Both the position numbers and the translations under genes were made by a program. The notes beneath the pieces are model-generated. The model made no database searches. It worked only from the letters and a program-made list of their open reading frames with translations, and was not told where the DNA came from. This document shows, one piece after another, positions 1-6,460 of a DNA stretch of 9,142 bases (position 1 is its first letter; every line of letters begins with the position of its first letter). The stretch is from Geminicoccaceae bacterium (lineage in GTDB: Bacteria; Pseudomonadota; Alphaproteobacteria; Geminicoccales; Geminicoccaceae): positions 1-9,142 of the forward strand of contig JAGREZ010000049.1 of the NCBI GenBank assembly GCA_020446285.1, read 5' to 3'.

Positions 1-3
1 CTA

Positions 4-65
4 TTGACATGTTTGTCATAATGAAATCGAATGTTTCTTATCATGTAAATAAGATGTCGTGATAA
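4..65 (+). promoter_or_regulatory. Promoter/operator region of the LysR gene
   Basis: The first 75 bases are clearly AT-rich compared with the rest of the window. A perfect TTGACA (4-9) is followed after 17 bases by TCGAAT (27-32), which matches 4 of 6 positions of the -10 consensus. Overlapping the -35 is an inverted repeat TGACA-N4-TGTCA (5-18). Two more inverted repeats follow: CTTAT/ATAAG (37-41, 49-53) and TTATCA/TGATAA (38-43, 60-65). LysR-type regulators commonly bind imperfect palindromes in their own promoter and in a shared divergent promoter, so these are plausible operator half-sites. The hexamers and palindromes are seen directly; promoter activity and binding are inferred. Confidence 0.5.
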
Positions 66-90
66 CAGCGAACGGATGGAACGATCGGCC

Positions 91-969
91 ATGCGTAATA
101 TCGATACAGCTCTTCTGCGCAGCTTCGTCGTGGTCGCCGAGACCGGCGGCATGACCGCCGCCGCACGCCAGCTCAATCTCACCCAGGCGGCGGTGAGCCA
201 GCAGATCAAGCGGCTCGAGGAACTGCTGCAGTGCCGCCTCTTCGAGCGCGACCGCAGGGAGTTCGCGATAACCGCCGCCGGCGAGCGACTGATGAGCAAG
301 GCCCAGCGCATGCTGGCACTCAACGACGACATCTGGGCCTCGATGGTGCGCCCGGAGTTCGAGGGTGAGGTACGTCTCGGCGTGCCCCATGACATCGTCA
401 GCCACTTCATGCCGCCCGTGCTGCGCCGCTTCGATCGCGCCTGGCCACGGGTCCAGATTATTTTCGACTGTTCGGCGACCCAGGCTCTTCTCGGCCGTCT
501 CGACGCCGGTGACATCGATCTCACACTCACCACCGAACAGCACCCGGCGCGTGACGGCAACGGAGAGACGCTGATGAGTGAGCCGCTTGTCTGGGTCGGT
601 GCTTCAGGCGGCAAGGCCCATCTGCGCAATCCGCTGCCGATCTCGCTCGGCGAGCCGAACTGTTCCTTCCGCCCGGCAGTAAATGCGGCCATCGACAGGC
701 TCGGGCGGGACTGGCGCTCGGTGTGCAATCACGGCGGGATACAGGCAATGGAGGCAACACTCTCGGCCGATCTCGCCATTTCAGCCATGCTCCGCTGCGC
801 CGTCGCCAGCGACCTCGAACTGATCCCCGCGAGCGCCGGCCTGCCGCCATTGCCGCACTTTCACATCAACATGTACCTGCGCAAGGGCAACGTCCCGGCC
901 GCCGCGACAGAACTCGCCCGACACATCCGCGACACACTCAGGGGCGACACCCTGCCGACTGCAGCATGA
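91..969 (+). CDS. LysR-family transcriptional regulator
   Basis: This is a DNA-binding transcription factor of the LysR family, about 292 residues, the usual length. Residues ~6-64 form the N-terminal winged helix-turn-helix, with the family pattern LLRSFVVVAETGG, AAARQLNLTQAAVSQQIKRLE and LFERDR. Residues ~92-285 fit the periplasmic-binding-protein-like effector domain, opening with EVRLGVPHDIV. The ATG at 91 is preferred because GGAA (78-81) lies 9 bases upstream and the N-terminus then has normal LysR length. An in-frame ATG at 76 would add five residues but has no good ribosome binding site. The effector and targets cannot be read from the sequence. Its normal target may be a divergent gene beyond the left edge, since the palindromes upstream of the gene look like a shared operator. 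The next gene downstream is a tRNA on the other strand, so it is probably transcribed alone. Confidence 0.93.
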   Translation: MRNIDTALLRSFVVVAETGGMTAAARQLNLTQAAVSQQIKRLEELLQCRLFERDRREFAITAAGERLMSKAQRMLALNDDIWASMVRPEFEGEVRLGVPHDIVSHFMPPVLRRFDRAWPRVQIIFDCSATQALLGRLDAGDIDLTLTTEQHPARDGNGETLMSEPLVWVGASGGKAHLRNPLPISLGEPNCSFRPAVNAAIDRLGRDWRSVCNHGGIQAMEATLSADLAISAMLRCAVASDLELIPASAGLPPLPHFHINMYLRKGNVPAAATELARHIRDTLRGDTLPTAA

Positions 970-1120
970 AACGCGCCGGCATACCGTTGCGATGCTGACG
1001 ATTGCCTCCGGAATCGACATCCAGAACCGACAATGAGCAACTACCCTCGGGTCGAATGAAGGGTTTTCGAATCCAACAAGATCATTGTCATTCAAAATGT
1101 CAGAGATCATGAACATGAAA

Positions 1121-1195
1121 TGGCGTCCCCAACGGGATTCGAACCCGTGTTTTCACCTTGAAAGGGTGACGTCCTAACCCCTAGACGATGGGGAC
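1121..1195 (-). tRNA. tRNA-Glu (anticodon UUC)
   Basis: The minus strand folds into a full 75-base cloverleaf. The acceptor stem is GTCCCCA/TGGGGAC with discriminator G and an encoded CCA (complement of 1121-1123). The D arm holds GTCTAGGGGTTAGGAC. The anticodon stem TCACC/GGTGA encloses the loop CTTTCAA, with anticodon TTC (complement of 1160-1162). The T arm is ACGGG-TTCGAAT-CCCGT. The acceptor stem and T arm closely resemble bacterial tRNA-Glu. It reads GAA and GAG codons and also supplies glutamyl-tRNA for tetrapyrrole synthesis in organisms using the C5 route; alphaproteobacteria mostly use ALA synthase instead. It stands alone, not in a tRNA cluster or rRNA operon. Confidence 0.97.
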
Positions 1196-1581
1196 CGCGG
1201 CTGAGCGTTTAATTGCTGATGGCGAAAAATGCAAGCCATCCGCTGCAGCGCGGTCGATACAATCCGGAAGCGGGCGTGAGATCGCACGTCAATCCGTGAT
1301 CTTCCGGGTCTGCATGACCCCGACACCGGGCTTGCCACAGAATGGCTCCGATCATCCGGAGGGTCGTGGGCGCTCGATGCTGCAGACATGCCGATTGGTC
1401 GCATAAACCGAAGTTGTAGATGGTCGGATACGGCCTTTCGACCCATGCCGATCCAACCGACGATGGATTCCGGGAGCGGGCTCGATGTGACTATTGCTCC
1501 TCCCGCCTTCCATTGCCGGCCACGCGCCGATGATGGCAGAGGCAACCGCCAATCTCTCCAACCAACAACGGAATTTCCATC
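1196..1581. other. Intergenic region without a credible gene
   Basis: This gap of 386 bases lies between the tRNA-Glu 5' end and the PepSY-like gene. Short open frames are present on both strands, but none has a recognisable protein pattern plus a ribosome binding site. It holds the candidate tRNA promoter at its left end. It also has a 7-bp inverted repeat CCGGAAG/CTTCCGG (1264-1270, 1301-1307) followed by a short GGGTC/GACCC hairpin (1306-1320). The promoter of the 1582 gene should lie in its right half, but no convincing -35/-10 pair was found there. Confidence 0.5.
1206..1234 (-). promoter_or_regulatory. Candidate promoter of tRNA-Glu
   Basis: Reading the minus strand upstream of the tRNA, TTGCAT (complement of 1229-1234) is followed after exactly 17 bases by TAAACG (complement of 1206-1211). 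The tRNA 5' end starts 10 bases further on. Spacing and placement fit a sigma-70 promoter, but the -10 matches the consensus poorly, so this is tentative. Confidence 0.35.
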
Positions 1582-1833
1582 ATGCTCAAGTCATTGGCCG
1601 CCGCATTGCTTCTCACCACGATGATTTCGGCTCAGGCACTCGCCTCCGGCGACGTCGTGCTGAACGACGAGAACGAGCAGCACATCAGGGAGATGCTGAC
1701 CGGACAGGGCTACGAGGTCGGCAAGATCAAGACCGAGGACGGCCTGTATGAGGCCTATGCCAAAAAGGACGGAAAACGCTTTGAGCTCCTGCTCAACGAC
1801 TCCTTTGAAATCGTCCGTACCGAACAGGACTGA
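1582..1833 (+). CDS. Small exported PepSY-like domain protein
   Basis: The protein has 83 residues. Residues 1-21 look like a Sec signal peptide: K3, a hydrophobic core LAAALLLTTMI, and an ALA|S cleavage site after A21. The mature ~62 residues, with pattern IREMLTGQGYEVGKIKTEDG, YEAYAKKDGKRFELLLN and FEIVRTEQD, fit a single PepSY-type alpha/beta fold. Such short periplasmic PepSY proteins are often encoded beside cytochrome b561 or diheme cytochrome genes. That is the case here: the next gene, 79 bases downstream on the same strand, encodes a cytochrome b561-like protein. GGAA (1570-1573) lies 8 bases before the ATG. Its exact role is unknown; an accessory part of a membrane electron-transfer complex is an inference. 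Family assignment rests on pattern and context, not on a search. Confidence 0.8.
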   Translation: MLKSLAAALLLTTMISAQALASGDVVLNDENEQHIREMLTGQGYEVGKIKTEDGLYEAYAKKDGKRFELLLNDSFEIVRTEQD

Positions 1834-1847
1834 TCCCGATCCGACGC

Positions 1848-1881
1848 CCCGGACGGACATGGAGCCCATGCCGCGTCCGGG
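1848..1881 (+). promoter_or_regulatory. Strong intercistronic hairpin
   Basis: In the 79-base gap between the PepSY-like gene and the cytochrome b561 gene, CCCGGACG (1848-1855) pairs perfectly with CGTCCGGG (1874-1881). Inside that stem, CATGG (1858-1862) pairs with CCATG (1866-1870) around a 3-base loop, leaving a small GA/CCG internal loop. The hairpin is followed by no T-run, so it is not a typical intrinsic terminator. In the mRNA it could act as an attenuator or as a processing or stability element giving different levels of the two proteins. It ends 16 bases before the AAAGGA ribosome binding site. Confidence 0.6.
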
Positions 1882-1912
1882 TCGTCATCGGACCATGAAA
1901 GGACATATCGAC

Positions 1913-2437
1913 ATGAGCAGGATCAGGGTCTGGGACCCGGCCGTTCGCATCTTTCACTGGGCCCTGGTCGTCGCATTCGCGGCCAACGCGCTGTTTGTCG
2001 ACGATGACGGCGACCTGCATCAATGGATCGGCTGGATGGTCGTCTCCCTGGTTCTCTTCCGTATCGTCTGGGGACTGTCGGGTTCAAAACATGCCCGCTT
2101 CAGCGACTTTCCCCCAAGCGTCAGTGGCGCACTCGGTCAGCTTCGCGAAATCGCAAGGGGCGAGAAGCGCATTCATACGGGCCATACGCCTCTCGGTGCC
2201 TGGATGATCTACAATCTGCTGCTGACCATGCTCGTTATCGGCGCCAGCGGCTATCTGATGACGACCGACATGTTCTGGGGCGTTGAATGGCCGGAAGAGG
2301 TGCATGAAGCTGCGGTCACATGGGCCGAGATTTCTGTTGTCCTGCACATCGCCGCCGTCGTCCTCGAATCCTGGCGTACGCGTGTGAATCTTCCTCGCGC
2401 CATGCTGACCGGGTATAAGGAACTGCCTGGTGACTGA
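1913..2437 (+). CDS. Cytochrome b561-family membrane protein
   Basis: This 174-residue integral membrane protein is of the cytochrome b561/Ni-Fe hydrogenase b-subunit type. It should bind b-haem and move electrons between the quinone pool and periplasmic or membrane partners. The start RVWDPAVRIFHW is characteristic of the family. Four hydrophobic helices are visible at ~13-29, 36-55, 94-115 and 134-151. Candidate haem-ligand histidines are H15, H36, H131 and H145; H88 and H91 lie in the loop before helix 3. AAAGGA (1898-1903) lies 9 bases before the ATG at 1913, which decides this start over an in-frame ATG at 1895. It follows the PepSY-like gene, and the LuxR-type gene begins 11 bases after its stop, so the three probably form an operon. 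The electron donor and acceptor are not evident. Confidence 0.9.
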   Translation: MSRIRVWDPAVRIFHWALVVAFAANALFVDDDGDLHQWIGWMVVSLVLFRIVWGLSGSKHARFSDFPPSVSGALGQLREIARGEKRIHTGHTPLGAWMIYNLLLTMLVIGASGYLMTTDMFWGVEWPEEVHEAAVTWAEISVVLHIAAVVLESWRTRVNLPRAMLTGYKELPGD

Positions 2438-2448
2438 CGGACCCGCGA

Positions 2449-3015
2449 ATGATGATCGAACGTCGGAACGACTATCCGGTATCGCTTGCCCTGACACTCC
2501 TGATCGCCGTGCAGACAATAACCGCCGCCTTCTTCGTGACCGATGTCTTCGGCGATCTCGGCGACTATGAACGCCAACCCTCATCCGGCCTCCATCTGAC
2601 GATCGAGGCGATTGCCGCCGCGGGCCTCGTGGCGGCAATCATTCTGGAATGCGCCTATATTCGCCACCTGCTGCAACGCAAGGCTCGCCTCGAAAGCTCG
2701 CTCGAAACCGCGCGCGGTGCCGTGCACGACGTGATCGAATCCCATTTCGATCTCTGGAAGCTCACGCCAGCGGAGCGCGATGTAGCCTCCCTGCTCGTCA
2801 AGGGATTGAGCACGGCGAAGATCGCGGCCATTCGCGGCAGCGCCGAAGGGACCGTAAAGGCCCAGCTCAACGCCATTTACCGCAAGGCCGACGCCCGCAA
2901 CCGGAGTGATCTCCTGAGCGTCATCATTGACGGTCTCATGGGGATCGATCGGCTCGCGGAAGTACCCGAGGACAATCTGCGAGATGGTCAATCCGTCGGT
3001 GCCGGCATGACCTGA
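2449..3015 (+). CDS. Membrane-anchored LuxR-type regulator
   Basis: The protein has 188 residues. Two hydrophobic helices (~11-31 and ~50-70) flank a short acidic loop. A helical linker (~71-100) follows, then a LuxR/GerE helix-turn-helix at ~104-162, with the family pattern LTPAERDVASLLVKGLS, KIAAIRGSAEGTVKAQLNAIYRKADARNRSDLL. No receiver or autoinducer-binding domain is present. The topology suggests the DNA-binding domain is held at the inner face of the cytoplasmic membrane and senses a membrane or periplasmic state through the two helices. CGGA (2438-2441) lies 7 bases before ATG 2449; ATG 2452 is an alternative. Only 11 bases separate it from the cytochrome b561 gene, so co-transcription is likely, and it may sense or control that redox module. 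The signal and targets are unknown. Confidence 0.88.
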   Translation: MMIERRNDYPVSLALTLLIAVQTITAAFFVTDVFGDLGDYERQPSSGLHLTIEAIAAAGLVAAIILECAYIRHLLQRKARLESSLETARGAVHDVIESHFDLWKLTPAERDVASLLVKGLSTAKIAAIRGSAEGTVKAQLNAIYRKADARNRSDLLSVIIDGLMGIDRLAEVPEDNLRDGQSVGAGMT

Positions 3016-3176
3016 ACGGGTGCATCCGCGCGTCAGCGCCGACAACCTGCCTGTGGCAAACCCCGATACGCTTGCGCGAGCGAGCCGCCGGGGATAGCCA
3101 TGCCGGTGTCATCTCATTTCGAGTGCGGATGCCGGAAATTGTACGGGGATTCGCACGAACAGGGCTGGAACGATCA

Positions 3177-5279
3177 GTGTCGCAGACGAATGAAACGACG
3201 GGTGGCTGCCGTATTGGCGCCGATATCGGCGGCACCTTCACCGATATCGTGATGATTGCCGATGACGGCTCGGTGTTCGAGACTGCCAAGGTCCTGACAA
3301 CGCCCGCCCGTCCCGACGATGCGGTGCTCGAAGGTGTATCATCGCTGGCTGAAAGGCGAACCGGCAAGGCGATCGATCATATCGTGCACGGAACCACGCT
3401 GTTCACCAACGCCCTGATCGAGCGCAAGGGCGCGCGCACGGCACTCATAGCCACACGCGGTTTCCGCGACGCCATAGAGATCGGTCGCGAGCACCGCTAC
3501 GACATGTACGATCTCTACATGCGCCGGCCCGAGCCGCTCGCACCGCGATATCTGCGTTTCGAGGTCGACGAGCGGATACGCGCCGACGGTTCGGTACTGA
3601 CACCGCTCGACGAGGCGAGCGTCGAAGCTGTCATCGGGCAATTGCGCGCCGAAAATGTCGAAGCGGTGGGTGTGTGCCTGCTGCACGCCTTCACCAACCC
3701 GGCACATGAGCAGCGGATCGGCGAAATGCTGCGCGCGGCCATGCCGGAGGTGGCCGTTACCCTTGCGAGCGAGCTCGTTCCGGAGATCCGCGAGTATGAT
3801 CGCAGCTCGACCGTGCTCGCCAATGTCTATGTCCAGAAACTGGCGGCCGACTATCTTGGAAGGTTGCGTTCCCGGCTGGCCGCATTGCCGCATTGTGCCC
3901 ATGCCGAACTTCTCATCATGCAGTCCAATGGCGGGCTCTGCGAGGTGGAAACGGCCAGCCGCTTTCCCATACGCCTCGTCGAATCCGGCCCCGCCGCCGG
4001 GGCGCTCGCAGCCGCGCATTACGGGCAACTTCTCGAAACACCCCAGCTCCTCTCGTTCGACATGGGCGGCACCACCGCAAAGGCATGCCTGATCGTCGAC
4101 GGCGAACCGCTCATCAGCCCCGATTTCGAGGTCGACCGGCAATATCAGTTCAAGAAGGGAAGCGGTCTGCCGGTCAAGGTCCCGGTCATCGAGATGATCG
4201 AGATCGGCACCGGTGGCGGCTCGATTGCGAGGCTGGATACATTGGATCGCCTTCAGGCAGGCCCTGCCAGCGCCGGCGCCGTGCCCGGTCCGGCTTGCTA
4301 TGCGCGCGGCGGACGCATGCCGACAGTCACCGATGCCGACCTCCTTCTCGGCTATCTCGCCCCCGATTTTTTCCTGGGCGGTGGCATGGCGCTCGATACC
4401 GATGCGGCAAGGGATGCCATCGAGCGCGAGATCGCGCGCCCACGCGGAATCGACGTGATCGAGGCGGCCTGGAGCATTCATCAGCTGGCCAACGAGAACA
4501 TGGCGTCCGCCGCCCGAATTCATGCAGTCGAGCGCGGCAAGGAGATATCCGCCTTCCCGCTCTTCGCCTTCGGCGGCGCCGGCCCGGTCCATGCGCTCGG
4601 TGTCGGGCGAATCCTGCGCTCGAAACGCGTGATCTATCCGCTGGCGGCCGGCGTGATGTCGGCGATCGGATTCCTCACGGCACCGATTGCCTTCGACTTC
4701 GTCCGCTCCCGTCCGTCACCACTCGACGCCACGGACTGGAACGATGTCATGATGCTCATGACACAGATGGAACGGGATGGTCTGGAGATACTCGCGACGA
4801 CGACAGCGCCCGCGAACATACGGTTCCGCCGTTTCGCCGACATGCGTTACCGAAAGCAGGGATACGAGATTCGCGTGCCCGTTCCCGATGGTACACTCGA
4901 TGCGAAGAGCGCATCCGCGATCCTTTCGGCATTCGAGCAGACCTATGCGGCACTCTACGGTCATACCGTTCCGGCAACGCCCGTCGATATCGTTTCATGG
5001 CGCCTCATCGCGAGCGGCCCCAAACCGGACTTCGTGATTCCGCCCGTCGCGAGCGACCGCAGGGATGCTCTCAAGGGCTACCGATCCATCTGGTTGCCCG
5101 AGCGCAATCGCATGGAGGAGGTTCCGATTTTCGACCGGTATCTTCTCGAGGCGGGAAGACGGCTCGAGGGACCGGCCATCATCGAAGAGCGGGAATCGAC
5201 TGTCGTCATCAATTCCGACGCTCAGCTCACCGTCGATTCTTTCGGAAATGTCGTGGCGGATATCGAGGTTTCGACGTGA
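3177..5279 (+). CDS. Hydantoinase/oxoprolinase family A subunit (HyuA-like)
   Basis: This protein of about 700 residues belongs to the ATP-dependent hydantoinase/5-oxoprolinase alpha family, which opens cyclic amides such as N-methylhydantoin or 5-oxoproline. Related acetone and acetophenone carboxylases share the fold. Visible motifs in order: the N-terminal ATP-fold signature ADIGGTFTD (~15-23), HGTTLFTNALIERKG (~71-85), SNGG, ESGPAAGA, a second nucleotide-fold motif FDMGGTTAK (~295), GTGGGSIA (~344) and FAFGGAGPVHA (~465). Length and domain order are complete. The GTG at 3177 is preferred because GGAA (3167-3170) lies 6 bases upstream and the N-terminus then matches the family. In-frame ATGs at 3129 and 3072 would add 16 and 35 residues without family resemblance. 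The B subunit (HyuB), normally next door, is absent: the 3' end overlaps a convergent kinase gene. The substrate cannot be assigned. Confidence 0.93.
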   Translation: MSQTNETTGGCRIGADIGGTFTDIVMIADDGSVFETAKVLTTPARPDDAVLEGVSSLAERRTGKAIDHIVHGTTLFTNALIERKGARTALIATRGFRDAIEIGREHRYDMYDLYMRRPEPLAPRYLRFEVDERIRADGSVLTPLDEASVEAVIGQLRAENVEAVGVCLLHAFTNPAHEQRIGEMLRAAMPEVAVTLASELVPEIREYDRSSTVLANVYVQKLAADYLGRLRSRLAALPHCAHAELLIMQSNGGLCEVETASRFPIRLVESGPAAGALAAAHYGQLLETPQLLSFDMGGTTAKACLIVDGEPLISPDFEVDRQYQFKKGSGLPVKVPVIEMIEIGTGGGSIARLDTLDRLQAGPASAGAVPGPACYARGGRMPTVTDADLLLGYLAPDFFLGGGMALDTDAARDAIEREIARPRGIDVIEAAWSIHQLANENMASAARIHAVERGKEISAFPLFAFGGAGPVHALGVGRILRSKRVIYPLAAGVMSAIGFLTAPIAFDFVRSRPSPLDATDWNDVMMLMTQMERDGLEILATTTAPANIRFRRFADMRYRKQGYEIRVPVPDGTLDAKSASAILSAFEQTYAALYGHTVPATPVDIVSWRLIASGPKPDFVIPPVASDRRDALKGYRSIWLPERNRMEEVPIFDRYLLEAGRRLEGPAIIEERESTVVINSDAQLTVDSFGNVVADIEVST

Positions 5280-6460
5280 TCGCCGGATCTCGTGGCGGCG
5301 AGCGGCACCCTGAAACCGAAGGACGCACCGCGACCGTTTTCCACCGGTGATACCAGATCGACCCTGCTTCCCCAGCTTTCGACGGTCTTGCGGACCATGG
5401 TGAGACCGATGCCGGTCCCCGCGACCTGTCCATGCGGGCGCAGTGATCGAAACAGCTCGAAGACTGCGTTCTGCATGTTGGCCGGAATTCCCGGCCCGTC
5501 ATCGATGATGGAAATTACGCAATCATTGCCATCCCTGACGGCGCGGACGGCAATATGCGGAGACCGGTCGTCATGATGTTCGATGGCGTTGAGCAGAAGA
5601 TGTCGCATGACCAGTTCGAGTTCGCTTCGAACCGCCATGACGGCCGGAAAGTCACCGCGCTGTTCGAATGAGATCTCGGGCCTGGGTGCGACAGACTGGA
5701 TGATGTGACGATAAAGCGCCTGCAGGTCTATTCGTTCGGTTTCCTGATCGGAGCGATCGATCGATGAATAATCGACGAGATCGGAGAAGAGCAGATCAAG
5801 ACGGTGACAATGCACCTTGAGCTCGATCAGATAATCGCTCACCGTCGCGGGCAGGATGATACCGCTTTCCTGAAGCTCCTCCTCGATCCAGATCGGCAGA
5901 AGCGTCATCATGTGCATGGGAACGCGGAGATCGTTGGTGACCGCGCGGGTCAGGTTCTGCAGTTCATCGCGGGCCTGAGACAAATCGGCAGCCTTGCGCC
6001 GCAGTTTCCGCTCGCGTTCGACCTCGGCAGTGACGTCCTGAACTTCGAGCAGACAGAGCGATTCACCCTCTTCCCGGTCGACAAGCGGCCGGATCGACAG
6101 ATTCTGGGAAAGATAGTCTCCATCATCAGACAGACCCGGCGCCTTGAGCGGCAACAATCCCCTGTTGAGGTAATGCGTCAGATAGGATGAATGGCGGTTG
6201 TCCAGGGCACCATCGATGGCGAGAAACAGTCGGCTTCGCCGCGCGGTCTGCACGAGTTCGCGCACGAAGCTGCCGACGATTCCGGCACTCGACGGGCGCC
6301 AGCGTTCGACCAGCCACTTGTTGGCATAGCGCACCCGTCGGTCCGCATCGACGATCATCACCCCGGAATTCGCATCATCGACCACGGCCCGCAGCAACCG
6401 GAGCGAAAAGCAGCTGCACGCGGTGTCATCAATAGCGAAGGATCCCGTCGGCCTGATCAT
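5222..6460 (-). CDS. PAS-domain histidine kinase homologue lacking the phospho-acceptor His
   Basis: The 412 residues have no membrane segment. A PAS sensor domain spans ~22-145 (AVVDDANSGVMIVDADRRVRYANKWL), followed by a short coiled coil (~146-172). The dimerisation helices (~170-235) end in the typical LLFSDLVDYSSI. In the H-box, where kinases read HD/EL[RK]xP, this protein reads AVTNDLRVPM, with Asn176 (codon AAC, complement of 5933-5935) in place of the histidine. The ATP-binding domain looks complete: N-box LLLNAIEH (N291), G1 box DDGPGIP (320-326), F box VFELF, G2 box GTGIGL (348-353). It may therefore bind ATP but should not autophosphorylate at the usual site. Its ATG overlaps the stop of the CheC gene (ATGA, 6457-6460), and no ribosome binding site is visible, which suggests translational coupling. 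Its 3' end overlaps hyuA by 58 bp. Confidence 0.92.
   Translation of the reverse strand: MIRPTGSFAIDDTACSCFSLRLLRAVVDDANSGVMIVDADRRVRYANKWLVERWRPSSAGIVGSFVRELVQTARRSRLFLAIDGALDNRHSSYLTHYLNRGLLPLKAPGLSDDGDYLSQNLSIRPLVDREEGESLCLLEVQDVTAEVERERKLRRKAADLSQARDELQNLTRAVTNDLRVPMHMMTLLPIWIEEELQESGIILPATVSDYLIELKVHCHRLDLLFSDLVDYSSIDRSDQETERIDLQALYRHIIQSVAPRPEISFEQRGDFPAVMAVRSELELVMRHLLLNAIEHHDDRSPHIAVRAVRDGNDCVISIIDDGPGIPANMQNAVFELFRSLRPHGQVAGTGIGLTMVRKTVESWGSRVDLVSPVENGRGASFGFRVPLAATRSGDHVETSISATTFPKESTVS

Noticed and set aside
16..543. Open frame of 175 codons on the - strand opposite the LysR gene
   Set aside because: Shadow of the LysR coding region with no family pattern; its 3' part runs into the AT-rich promoter region.
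1121..1195. tRNA-Glu as attachment site of an integrated element
   Set aside because: No integrase and no second copy of the tRNA 3' end were seen on either side within the window.
1748..1912. N-terminal extension of the cytochrome b561 gene
   Set aside because: The frame is open back into the PepSY-like gene, but the added residues are unlike the family and the good ribosome binding site (AAAGGA) belongs to the ATG at 1913.
3339..4592. Long open frame (417 codons) on the - strand opposite hyuA
   Set aside because: Antisense shadow of a GC-rich gene, with no recognisable motif and no ribosome binding site.
3893..5350. Long open frame (485 codons) on the + strand inside hyuA
   Set aside because: It lies in another frame of hyuA, is very rich in Arg and Pro, and shows no protein family pattern, whereas the hyuA frame has a full set of conserved motifs.
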